From Christensenella sp. UBA3944 (GTDB lineage: Bacteria; Bacillota; Clostridia; Christensenellales; DTU072), in NCBI GenBank assembly GCA_002385605.1, contig DGDU01000054.1, positions 1 through 14,831 on the forward strand: a stretch of DNA of 14,831 nt, given 5' to 3'. The first letter of the stretch is position 1; each line of letters begins with the position of its first letter. Positions 1 through 6,615 of this stretch are shown piece after piece. The translations under genes were made by a program, and so were the position numbers. Under the pieces are notes generated by a model. That model saw only the letters and a list, made by a program, of their open reading frames with translations. It was not told where the DNA came from and ran no database searches.

Positions 1-18
1 GATGTGTATAAGAGACAG
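1..18. other. Tn5/Nextera mosaic-end adapter (sequencing artefact)
   Basis: Bases 1-18 match the Nextera transposase mosaic end (AGATGTGTATAAGAGACAG) exactly, lacking only its first A. Genomic sequence resumes at base 19 in the middle of a tRNA T-arm. This is untrimmed library adapter at a contig end, not biology. It should be masked; it also explains why the adjacent tRNA-Phe is truncated. Confidence 0.97.
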
Positions 19-79
19 GAATCGAACCACCGACACGAGGATTTTCAATCCACTGCTCTACCGACTGAGCTACCGAGGC
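19..79 (-). tRNA. tRNA-Phe (GAA), 3' truncated by adapter
   Basis: The minus strand from 79 gives a 7-base acceptor 5' strand (79-73), a D-arm with GCTC/GAGC, an anticodon loop TTGAAAA with anticodon GAA at 46-44, and a T-arm opening GGTGG TTCGATT. The sequence stops at canonical base 61, so the 3' T-stem, the 3' acceptor strand and any CCA are missing because the contig begins with adapter. The anticodon stem carries a U28-U42 mismatch (bases 52 and 38) where related genes usually have A28-U42. It is the last visible gene of the Pro-CAT-Asp-Phe operon. Confidence 0.93.
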
Positions 80-82
80 TAA

Positions 83-159
83 TGGCGACCCGGAAGGGAC
101 TCGAACCCTCGGCATCTAGCGTGACAGGCTAGCGTTCTAACCGACTGAACTACCGGACC
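83..159 (-). tRNA. tRNA-Asp (GTC)
   Basis: This is a complete 77-nt cloverleaf with encoded CCA (83-85) and discriminator G. The acceptor stem GGTCCGG/CCGGGTC pairs with two G-U wobbles. The anticodon stem CTAGC/GCTAG encloses loop CTGTCAC, giving anticodon GTC at 125-123. The T-arm is GAGGG TTCGAGT CCCTT. It lies 3 bp upstream of tRNA-Phe in the transcript, so the two must be processed from one precursor. Confidence 0.97.
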
Positions 160-191
160 ATGATATGTCGCCGCCTAATTTATTGATTTGT

Positions 192-268
192 TGGTGGGCC
201 TTCACGGACTCGAACCGCGGACCAATCGGTTATGAGCCGACCGCTCTAACCAACTGAGCTAAAGGCCC
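192..268 (-). tRNA. tRNA with CAT anticodon, probably tRNA-Ile2 (lysidine), alternatively elongator tRNA-Met
   Basis: A complete 77-nt cloverleaf with encoded CCA (192-194). The acceptor stem GGGCCTT/AAGGCCC is perfect and the anticodon CAT is at 234-232. The G1-C72 pair rules out an initiator tRNA, which has an unpaired 1-72. C4-G69 and C5-G68 are the acceptor pairs known as recognition determinants for TilS, which converts C34 to lysidine in minor tRNA-Ile. The anticodon arm GGCTCATAACC also resembles Ile2 genes. The CAT class cannot be settled from one gene, so Met(elongator) remains possible. Confidence 0.9.
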
Positions 269-290
269 TCGTACACTCTACAAATCATTT

Positions 291-367
291 TGGTCGGGGT
301 GAAGAGATTTGAACTCCCGACACCTTGGTCCCAAACCAAGTGCGCTACCAAACTGCGCCACACCCCG
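291..367 (-). tRNA. tRNA-Pro (TGG)
   Basis: A complete 77-nt cloverleaf with encoded CCA (291-293) and discriminator A. The acceptor stem CGGGGTG/CACCCCG is perfect. The anticodon stem CTTGG/CCAAG encloses loop TTTGGGA, giving anticodon TGG at 333-331. It is the first tRNA of the minus-strand operon; its 5' end lies about 25 nt downstream of the start predicted from the 399-427 promoter. Confidence 0.97.
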
Positions 368-398
368 TCGGGCAACCATATCGCTTTGCGACTTTAAT

Positions 399-427
399 AA
401 TATAACCTATCTTATAAAATATGTCAA
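399..427 (-). promoter_or_regulatory. Sigma-A-type promoter of the tRNA operon
   Basis: On the minus strand, a perfect -35 hexamer TTGACA (427-422) is separated by exactly 17 bp from a -10 TATATT (404-399). The predicted start is near 392, about 25 nt before tRNA-Pro. No protein-coding gene lies between, so this promoter belongs to the Pro-CAT-Asp-Phe cluster. The near-consensus match fits the strong constitutive promoters typical of stable-RNA operons. Confidence 0.85.
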
Positions 428-606
428 CGATTTTGCGGCGGATTTAGAAAAATTTTATAGACAATTTTATGCTATCTAACGCGCGCGCAAAACCTTACGA
501 TTTTTGCCGTTTTTGGCGGATTTTACCCAAAATCTTATAACTTTCGGGCGCAATCTAAAACAGCAGGCATTATTATGATGGTCGGAATTACGGCTTCTAT
601 TCGCCC
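428..606. other. Intergenic region between the HExxH gene and the tRNA promoter
   Basis: This stretch holds no credible gene. A 118-codon open frame across 476-832 is an out-of-frame shadow of the HExxH gene with an Arg-rich composition unlike a real protein. I searched for a minus-strand terminator of the recJ-rel-HExxH unit and saw only weak short hairpins, such as GATTTT/AAAATC and TAGATA/TGTCTA, without a convincing U-run. How that operon ends is therefore unclear; a weak or factor-dependent stop, or run-on into the tRNAs, is possible. Confidence 0.5.
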
Positions 607-1050
607 TTATTGGTTGAGCCTCATTCTTTCGCCCGTAGCCCGTTGCCCGAGGGTGTTTGCCCAGGCTTCGGGGTAGAAATAATAGTACTCGCCGACATAC
701 CCGTAGATGATTTTGCGGGTGGCCCTGTACATCGACGACGAAGGTATACCTATCACAAACAGGTAAAGCGGCCCGAGGATAAGCGATTGTATTGTGTGGC
801 CGTATTCGTGAATCTTTGCTTCGTGTATCCAATTTTCGTCGGCGTTACCCCTAATGATTATAAACATCCCGAGCGACACCCCGCCCCAATTCCCGTTATG
901 ATATATTATGAGGCTTCCGTGATAAAATTCCTTCTTGCATTTGCGGTGCTTTATTAGCATGCAAAGCCCGAGGATGTTCTGGGGCAGACCCCATGTGAAC
1001 TGAACAAGATAAAATAAAGCATACTTAATAATTTTGACGGCTTTACTCAT
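607..1050 (-). CDS. Small membrane-associated HExxH protein, putative zinc peptidase (uncharacterised)
   Basis: This 147-residue protein has a metallopeptidase-type HEYGH motif at residues 81-85, followed by a hydrophobic segment (about 87-104). A Glu in PEAWAN (residue 128) could be a third metal ligand. Residues about 8-33 and 57-67 are also hydrophobic, so it is probably membrane-embedded or membrane-bound with the active site near the bilayer. HExxH followed by an integral helix recalls intramembrane or membrane-proximal zinc peptidases, but I cannot assign a family or substrate. Similar short HEYGH proteins occur in Firmicutes, to my recollection without a known role. It starts 10 bp after the rel stop, with an AGGG-type ribosome site about 10 nt upstream of its ATG, and so is probably cotranscribed with recJ and rel. 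Function is inferred from the motif only; catalytic activity is unproven. Confidence 0.8.
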   Translation of the reverse strand: MSKAVKIIKYALFYLVQFTWGLPQNILGLCMLIKHRKCKKEFYHGSLIIYHNGNWGGVSLGMFIIIRGNADENWIHEAKIHEYGHTIQSLILGPLYLFVIGIPSSSMYRATRKIIYGYVGEYYYFYPEAWANTLGQRATGERMRLNQ

Positions 1051-1060
1051 AGATGTGCCC

Positions 1061-3220
1061 TTAATTGCTTCTGGATACGCTTAAGATATCCTCTATATTC
1101 TGTATCTTTTTTATAATGAAATCCAGCTCTTCGGTGCTCTTTACCTTAATGCCCAGGTTGATTGTGGCGTTACCCTTGCTCTTGGCGTGCGCCTCCACCA
1201 ATGTGATGGATATGCCCTGCTGCGCCAGCAAGGCTATAACCTGGTTAAGAAGCCCCGCTTTGTCTATCGCCGTTATCTTAAGGCGGGCAACGAACTTGTT
1301 GTCCTCGGTGGCTGCCCATCTCGCGCTCATAAGCCTTTCCTTTTCCATATTGCGCACATTGGGGCAGTCCGCCCTGTGCACGGACACGCCCGTGCCTCTG
1401 GCCGCATACCCTACAATGGGGTCGCCGGGAACGGGGTGGCAGCACCTGGCTATCTTGATGGCAAAGTCGCCGAAGCCCTCAATTAGGATACCGCTGTGAG
1501 GTTTCTTGGAGCCCGAAACCTCTTCTACGGGAGATATCTTGCCCTGCCATTGTGACTGGTGCAGGGCCTGCTCTTTCTTGTAGGCGTCTATTAGCTTTAC
1601 AAGAATCTGGTTGGGGGTAAGCCCGCCGTAGCCAACTGAAGCGTACATATCGTCCAGCGACGAAAGGCTGTAGCGGAAAAAGATTTTGTCCAGCACTTCG
1701 GAGTTTTCGATAAGGTCGGCAAGCTGATATCCCCTTCTTCTGGCGTCACGCTCCAGCATATCTTTACCGAGGCGGATATTCTCGCCCTGAAGCTCTTTCT
1801 TGAAAAACGCCCTTATCTTATTCTTTGCCGTAGGCGTTATGACAAACTTTAGCCAGTCGCGGCTGGGGCCTTTAGACGAGCCCGAGGTAAGAACCTCGAC
1901 AACATCGCCCGTCTGAAGCTGGGTGCTGAGGGGCACGATCTTTCCGTTAATTTTTGCGCCAGTGCATTTGTTACCTACCTGGCTGTGGACCTTATACGCA
2001 AAGTCTACACAGGTAGCGCCTTTGGGAAGGTTAAGAACCATACCTTTGGGGGTAAAGACATATATTTCGTGCGAAAGGACATCGAGTTTAAGGGTATTGA
2101 GGAATTCGCGGCTGTCTTTTACATCCCGCTCTACTTCCATAACCTCTTTTATCCAGCCGAGTTTTTCGTCGAACTCCGACAGCTGCTTGTCCGACCTGCC
2201 CTCTTTGTATTTCCAATGGGCGGCTATACCGTATTCGGCGATACGGTTCATTTCGTATGTCCTTATCTGTATCTCGAAAATCTGACCGAAGTTGGTTATT
2301 ACCGTCGTGTGCAAGGACTGGTAGAGGTTGGGCTTGGGCATGGCGATGTAGTCTTTGAACCTGCCGGGGATTGGCTTCCATTTAGAGTGGATTATTCCAA
2401 GGACTGTATAACATTCCCTTACCGTTTCGACTATTACGCGCACGGCGATAATGTCGTAAATCTGGTCTATGGTCTTGTTTTGGTTGCGCATTTTTTTGAA
2501 AATGCTGTAATAATGTTTTTGCCGGCCCTTAACTTCGCCGTTTATGCCAAGCTCGTTTAGTTGGATTTCTATTTCGTTGGCGATGCGCATGACAAAGCCC
2601 ATGCTCTCGCCAATTCTCGATTCTATTGCCTTTACGACTTCCTTGTATTCCTCGGGGTAAAGGTGCTTCATCGAGAGGTCTTCAAGCTCGCTCTTGATGT
2701 TTGCGATACCAAGCCTTCCTGCCAAAGGGGCGTAAAGGTCCAGAGTTTCGCGGGCTATCCTAAGCCTTTTTTCCTCGGGAAGCGCGTCGAGGGTGCGCAT
2801 ATTGTGCAGCCTGTCGGCAAGCTTTATAAACAGTACCCTGACATCCTGCGCGATGGCAAAAAACATCTTGCGGTAGTTTTCGGCCTGTTCTTCCTCCTGC
2901 GAGGTAAACTTTATTTTGCTGAGCTTGGTAACACCCGAAACGAGAAGGTAGATTTCTTCGCCGAATTTCTTTTTGAGCTCTTCTTCGGTGCAGGCGGTGT
3001 CTTCCAGCACATCGTGCAGAAGCGCCGAAACTATGGTCGAGGCGTCCATACCGAGATCCAGAAGGATTTCGGCGACATGGATGGGATGGGCAATGTAAGG
3101 CTCTCCCGAGGCCCTCGCCTGGCCTTTGTGGGCATCGGCAGAATATTCCAGCGCGTATTTTATGAACTGGAATTCCTCTTCCTTAAATATCCCTTTAATT
3201 TTGCTCAGGAAAGCCTGCAT
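1061..3220 (-). CDS. rel: Bifunctional (p)ppGpp synthetase/hydrolase Rel (RSH family)
   Basis: At 719 residues this is the usual length for a Gram-positive Rel. It makes the alarmone (p)ppGpp from ATP and GDP/GTP when amino acids run out, and hydrolyses it afterwards. Domains in order: N-terminal HD hydrolase with an intact HDxxED motif (H69, D70, E73, D74); synthetase with RFKD at 287-290, the RxKD form found in bifunctional enzymes, and LYQSLHTT at 299-306; EIQIRT substrate-site segment near 316-321; TGS domain about 385-445; Cys-containing region with CC at 593-594 and DCPN near 618-621; C-terminal ACT domain about 645-719. Both catalytic motifs look complete, so both activities are expected. 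The ATG at 3220 lies inside the recJ end and is preceded by a strong GGAGAGG ribosome site. The 16-bp overlap with recJ implies translational coupling. The HExxH gene follows 10 bp downstream. Confidence 0.97.
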   Translation of the reverse strand: MQAFLSKIKGIFKEEEFQFIKYALEYSADAHKGQARASGEPYIAHPIHVAEILLDLGMDASTIVSALLHDVLEDTACTEEELKKKFGEEIYLLVSGVTKLSKIKFTSQEEEQAENYRKMFFAIAQDVRVLFIKLADRLHNMRTLDALPEEKRLRIARETLDLYAPLAGRLGIANIKSELEDLSMKHLYPEEYKEVVKAIESRIGESMGFVMRIANEIEIQLNELGINGEVKGRQKHYYSIFKKMRNQNKTIDQIYDIIAVRVIVETVRECYTVLGIIHSKWKPIPGRFKDYIAMPKPNLYQSLHTTVITNFGQIFEIQIRTYEMNRIAEYGIAAHWKYKEGRSDKQLSEFDEKLGWIKEVMEVERDVKDSREFLNTLKLDVLSHEIYVFTPKGMVLNLPKGATCVDFAYKVHSQVGNKCTGAKINGKIVPLSTQLQTGDVVEVLTSGSSKGPSRDWLKFVITPTAKNKIRAFFKKELQGENIRLGKDMLERDARRRGYQLADLIENSEVLDKIFFRYSLSSLDDMYASVGYGGLTPNQILVKLIDAYKKEQALHQSQWQGKISPVEEVSGSKKPHSGILIEGFGDFAIKIARCCHPVPGDPIVGYAARGTGVSVHRADCPNVRNMEKERLMSARWAATEDNKFVARLKITAIDKAGLLNQVIALLAQQGISITLVEAHAKSKGNATINLGIKVKSTEELDFIIKKIQNIEDILSVSRSN

Positions 3221-5484
3221 ATCCTCTCCAACGAGTTAAGAACTCTCGACTTGGCGATATCCGCCTTGTGTTTATTGACTATTATACTATTATTATTGAA
3301 AGATAACAACTTCATTTCCCTAAGCGCCAGGCAGGAAAGTTCGAAAGTCAGGCGGCTTCTGGCGTATCCCGCGGCTATGAACCTGTTGTAAAGGTCGTCG
3401 GCCCCGAAGTATTTTTGCCCGTTTTGGGAGGTTAGCAGAAAGAGATATATCTCCCTTACACAGTTGATGTCGGGCTTAGCGATGTCGATATCGAATTTAA
3501 GGCAAGGGCTTTGCGAATCGGTAACCGACGCAGCCGCTACCTCGCCGTAAATGTCGTCGTATACCTCGACAACGCAATAATTGTCGGTGTTTATATCGCC
3601 CGCGGGCGACAGCAAAACGGTATTGTACGGGTTTGAGGTGTCCAGATATCGGTACGCCCTCTTGTATGAGGGATACCTTTGGCAAAGGCTGTCGAAGGTA
3701 TGCTTGTCGTATGTAACAATAAGGTGCCCGTACAGAGCCGAGGGCTTGCATACCGCCTTTTTGGGGCTAAGCCTGTTTTCGGGAAGCAGAGCCCTCAGGT
3801 AATCCAAAAGCATTGCTTCCTCTTTGGGGGCTATGTTTTCGATTGTAAAGGCTTTAAGGTAGCACTTGGCTTTTTCGTCGTTTCGGAATATCTCGTACTC
3901 GACGGTAAAGAAAAGGCGCTTTTCCATTTCCGAAACCAGGATGTCGGCCCTGTCGAAATAATTGAAAGCCACAAGCTCGCACTCTTTGTTGGCGGCGTAT
4001 TTGATATGGTTATACACCCCTATCCTCTTGAACGGCACAGCCTTTGCCCTGTACATGAAGGTGGGCATGGGGTTTTCGCAGCCGTAAGGCTCGAAGCAGC
4101 TTAAAGCGCGGGCAAAAACCGCGTTTACCTTCTTGATATCGATTTCGATATCGTAATGAGTGTAATCGAAAAATAAGCTGTCGGGGTAAGTTTTGGCTAC
4201 ATAATCGTTGACCGCCGCCGTGAATTCCTCCAGCTTTTCGGGAAGAATGCTAAGCCCGGCCGCCATGCTGTGCCCGCCGAAACGGTCTATCTTATCCTTA
4301 CAGGCGTTAAGGACATCGTATATGCTTATACCCGATATACTGCGGCAGGAGCCTTTAAGTATGCCTTCCCGGCGCGTAAACAGTATTGTGGGCCTGTAGT
4401 AGTCCTGGGCGAGTTTTGCCGCCGCTATGCCTATTACGCCGCCTTCCCAGCTGTCTTTGCATAGCACTATCACCCTGTTGTTAATAAGGTCGTAGGATTT
4501 TAGCATTTCTTTGGCTTCGTCTATGGTCTGCTGGCAAAGCTCCTGCCTTTGCCTGTTTTCGGCCTCAAGCTCATTGGCTATTAGCGAAAGAAGGGTGGGG
4601 TCTGTTTCGACAAGCAGCTTGAAAGATTTTTCGGCGTTTGAGAGCCTGCCCGAAGCGTTCAGGCGGGGCGCTATCTTGAAGGCTACATCGTAAGAAGTAA
4701 GCTTCTGCCCGTATGCCCTCATACCCGCGACATTAAATAATGCCTTTATGCCGGGGCGGGGGTTTAGAGAGGATAGCTTCTCGAGCCCTAACCTGGCTAT
4801 AATGCGGTTTTCGCCCTTGAGAGGCACAAGGTCGGCGATGGTGGAGATGGCGCAGATATCAATATATTGCAGGGCGTATTGCCTGCCTTTTAGAGCTTCC
4901 ACAAGTTTGAACACGACTCCCGCGCCGCAATACTCGCATACGCCCTTTTGCAGTTTAGGGTTTATGACGCAACAGTCGGGCACTACGCTTTGAGGCTCGT
5001 GGTGGTCGGTAATTATTACATCTATGCCGCTATTTTTGGCGTATTTTATCTCGTCGGGCGAGCTTATGCCGCAGTCAACGGTGATTATCAGGTTCGGGGA
5101 GTTTTTCTCTATTACCTTCTCGAGGGTTGCCTGCGACAGCCCGTATCCGTCCTCCAGCCTCGCCGGAATAAAGACGCTTATATCGGCGCCCATATCCTTT
5201 AAGGTAAGGTAAAGAATGGCCGCGGCGCCTATACCATCGCAGTCGTAATCGCCAAACACGGTTATCCTGCTGCCTTTAGCTATGTGGCTGTTAATTATTT
5301 GAACCGCCTCGGCGGCGCCGTCTAAAATATACGGCGAGGCGAGATCTTCCGCCGCGGGATACAAAAAGACCCTGGCCTTATCGTCGGTGTCTATGCCGCG
5401 AGCGCGCAGGATGGCACGGAGCTCCTCGGGAAGCGCCGAAAGCCCGCCGTATGTATTCCGTATGTCGGTAAAATTCCTGTCCAT
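3205..5484 (-). CDS. recJ: Single-stranded-DNA-specific exonuclease RecJ (DHH family)
   Basis: RecJ degrades single-stranded DNA 5' to 3' in recombination and repair, using paired metal ions. From the ATG chosen here (5484) the protein has 759 residues, close to the long RecJ of Firmicutes rather than the roughly 580-residue E. coli form; the extra C-terminal third fits that group. Motifs: GDYDCDG (about 78-84), VDCGIS (about 136-141), TDHHEP (about 159-164), then RLNASGRLSNA and GGHSMAAG of the DHHA1 part. The frame also has an ATG at 5523, but that codon and the next residues lie inside the stem and U-run of the secF terminator. I therefore prefer the internal ATG (MDRNFTD...), although its ribosome site is weak. 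recJ overlaps rel by 16 bp. No clear promoter was found between the terminator and this start. Confidence 0.94.
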   Translation of the reverse strand: MDRNFTDIRNTYGGLSALPEELRAILRARGIDTDDKARVFLYPAAEDLASPYILDGAAEAVQIINSHIAKGSRITVFGDYDCDGIGAAAILYLTLKDMGADISVFIPARLEDGYGLSQATLEKVIEKNSPNLIITVDCGISSPDEIKYAKNSGIDVIITDHHEPQSVVPDCCVINPKLQKGVCEYCGAGVVFKLVEALKGRQYALQYIDICAISTIADLVPLKGENRIIARLGLEKLSSLNPRPGIKALFNVAGMRAYGQKLTSYDVAFKIAPRLNASGRLSNAEKSFKLLVETDPTLLSLIANELEAENRQRQELCQQTIDEAKEMLKSYDLINNRVIVLCKDSWEGGVIGIAAAKLAQDYYRPTILFTRREGILKGSCRSISGISIYDVLNACKDKIDRFGGHSMAAGLSILPEKLEEFTAAVNDYVAKTYPDSLFFDYTHYDIEIDIKKVNAVFARALSCFEPYGCENPMPTFMYRAKAVPFKRIGVYNHIKYAANKECELVAFNYFDRADILVSEMEKRLFFTVEYEIFRNDEKAKCYLKAFTIENIAPKEEAMLLDYLRALLPENRLSPKKAVCKPSALYGHLIVTYDKHTFDSLCQRYPSYKRAYRYLDTSNPYNTVLLSPAGDINTDNYCVVEVYDDIYGEVAAASVTDSQSPCLKFDIDIAKPDINCVREIYLFLLTSQNGQKYFGADDLYNRFIAAGYARSRLTFELSCLALREMKLLSFNNNSIIVNKHKADIAKSRVLNSLERICRLS

Positions 5485-5510
5485 TCCGTATCCGTTTGTT
5501 TTTTTGTATG

Positions 5511-5544
5511 AAAAAAGGGGCATATCAGCCGCATGCCCCTTTTT
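5511..5544 (-). terminator. Intrinsic terminator of secD-secF, overlapping the recJ 5' region
   Basis: Ten bases after the secF stop the minus strand forms a 12-bp hairpin. AAAAAGGGGCAT (5544-5533) pairs with ATGCCCCTTTTT (5523-5512) around a 9-nt loop, followed directly by six Ts ending at 5511. The GC-rich core GGGGCAT plus U-run is a textbook rho-independent terminator. Because the frame of recJ is open from 5523, the 3' half of this hairpin is also readable as recJ codons. Confidence 0.9.
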
Positions 5545-5553
5545 GTTCGATTG

Positions 5554-6615
5554 TTATCTTGCCTTGGCGTACTTTTTACTTTTGTTCGCTTTGCGCTCGG
5601 CGTTCTGCTTTGCGTTCATCAGCAGGCCCCAGATCGAGGGAGCGATAAAGTTGGAGGAGTAGAAGCCGGCTAACAGACCGAATATGATGGGCAGAGCGAA
5701 CTCGGTTAACGCGGGCACGCCGCAGGCTGCCAATATGACTATTGTTAGCAAGGTACTTACGCTGCTGTAAAAAGTACGCGTTAATGTGTTCGTAACAGAT
5801 GTGTTTACTATAGCGCGCACATCGATCCTGGCCCTGTTTTGCTTATAAGGTTTGACCTCTTCGCGAACCCTGTCGAATATAACTATCGTATTGTTAATGC
5901 AGTAAGACACGATTGTGATAATGCCCGCGATAAGGCTCGAGTTTATCTGCACGCGGAAGATGACAACCAAAGCAAGCAGCATAAGGATATCGTGAAACTC
6001 TGCGCAGATTGCCGCTATACCGCTGTAAAAGTCGAATCGGATAACAATGTATATCAGCATCAGAACAAGCGCAATGCTTACCGAAAGGAGGGCCTTATTG
6101 ATAAGCTCTTTGCTTGCGGTGGCGTTAATCATTTCGACATTGGCGTTAACTTCTGCGTTACTATACTCGCTTTTGAATTTTGTTTCCAATTCGGAGGTTA
6201 TCGCGTCATTAACGGCTATCATCTTTTCGGTGTTGGCGGCGCTGTTGTAGTCGTGAGCTTCGCCGTCTATAACAACCTCGTTCTTATAGCGCACGATTAT
6301 AGAGTTGGAACCGCCGGTCTGTGAGGAACTTATCTTGGCGCCGTGTTTTTCGACGATTTCTTCTATAATGGCGAGGTTTTTGTCGTAGTTGCCGCCGTCT
6401 ATGAAGCCCACGCCGTTTACCTCGACGGTAAGCACGGTGCCGCCGGCGAAGTCGATACCTACATTGGCGAAGCCGCTGAAGCGGTTACCCGACGAGTTAT
6501 AGATTAGCCCGCATATAAGCGCGATAAAGACTATCGCGAGGGGGAGTATGAACCAGTAATAAGCGTTCTGGAATACGGGAAGCTGCCACAATCCAAGGTT
6601 TTTCTTAAGCTTCAT
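5554..6615 (-). CDS. secF: Protein translocase subunit SecF
   Basis: SecF pairs with SecD in the membrane and uses the proton-motive force to help pull proteins through SecYEG. The 353-residue protein has a first membrane helix at about 20-40, the VGIDFAGGT motif at 52-60, an extracytoplasmic P1-like domain to about residue 170, then a C-terminal block of membrane helices with the RND-type NNTIVIFDRVREE motif. Its ATG overlaps the secD stop by 11 bp and has a GGGGGT ribosome site, so SecD and SecF are made as separate but coupled chains rather than a fused SecDF. The C-terminus is Lys/Arg rich and cytoplasmic. A strong terminator follows 10 bp after the stop. Confidence 0.97.
   Translation of the reverse strand: MKLKKNLGLWQLPVFQNAYYWFILPLAIVFIALICGLIYNSSGNRFSGFANVGIDFAGGTVLTVEVNGVGFIDGGNYDKNLAIIEEIVEKHGAKISSSQTGGSNSIIVRYKNEVVIDGEAHDYNSAANTEKMIAVNDAITSELETKFKSEYSNAEVNANVEMINATASKELINKALLSVSIALVLMLIYIVIRFDFYSGIAAICAEFHDILMLLALVVIFRVQINSSLIAGIITIVSYCINNTIVIFDRVREEVKPYKQNRARIDVRAIVNTSVTNTLTRTFYSSVSTLLTIVILAACGVPALTEFALPIIFGLLAGFYSSNFIAPSIWGLLMNAKQNAERKANKSKKYAKAR

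Noticed and set aside
1..18. A real Tn5-like transposon end
   Set aside because: The sequence is the engineered hyperactive mosaic end used in Nextera libraries, it sits exactly at the contig edge, and no transposase gene or target duplication is present.
19..367. CRISPR-like or other repeat array at the left edge
   Set aside because: The similar repeated blocks are tRNA D-arms and T-arms at tRNA spacing, fully explained by four tRNA genes.
476..832. 118-codon minus-strand frame overlapping the HExxH gene end
   Set aside because: Arg/His-rich composition and out-of-frame overlap with a better-supported gene with a clear motif; judged a shadow frame.
1061..3220. Possible synthetase-only or hydrolase-only RSH enzyme
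   Set aside because: HDxxED and RFKD/YQSLH motifs are both intact, so a bifunctional enzyme is the simpler reading.
1985..3391. Two long plus-strand open frames (191 and 276 codons) in the same frame opposite rel and the recJ end
   Set aside because: They are antisense to strongly conserved Rel codons, their translations resemble no family, and they appear because the minus-strand codon usage avoids the antisense stops. No ribosome site or promoter fits them.
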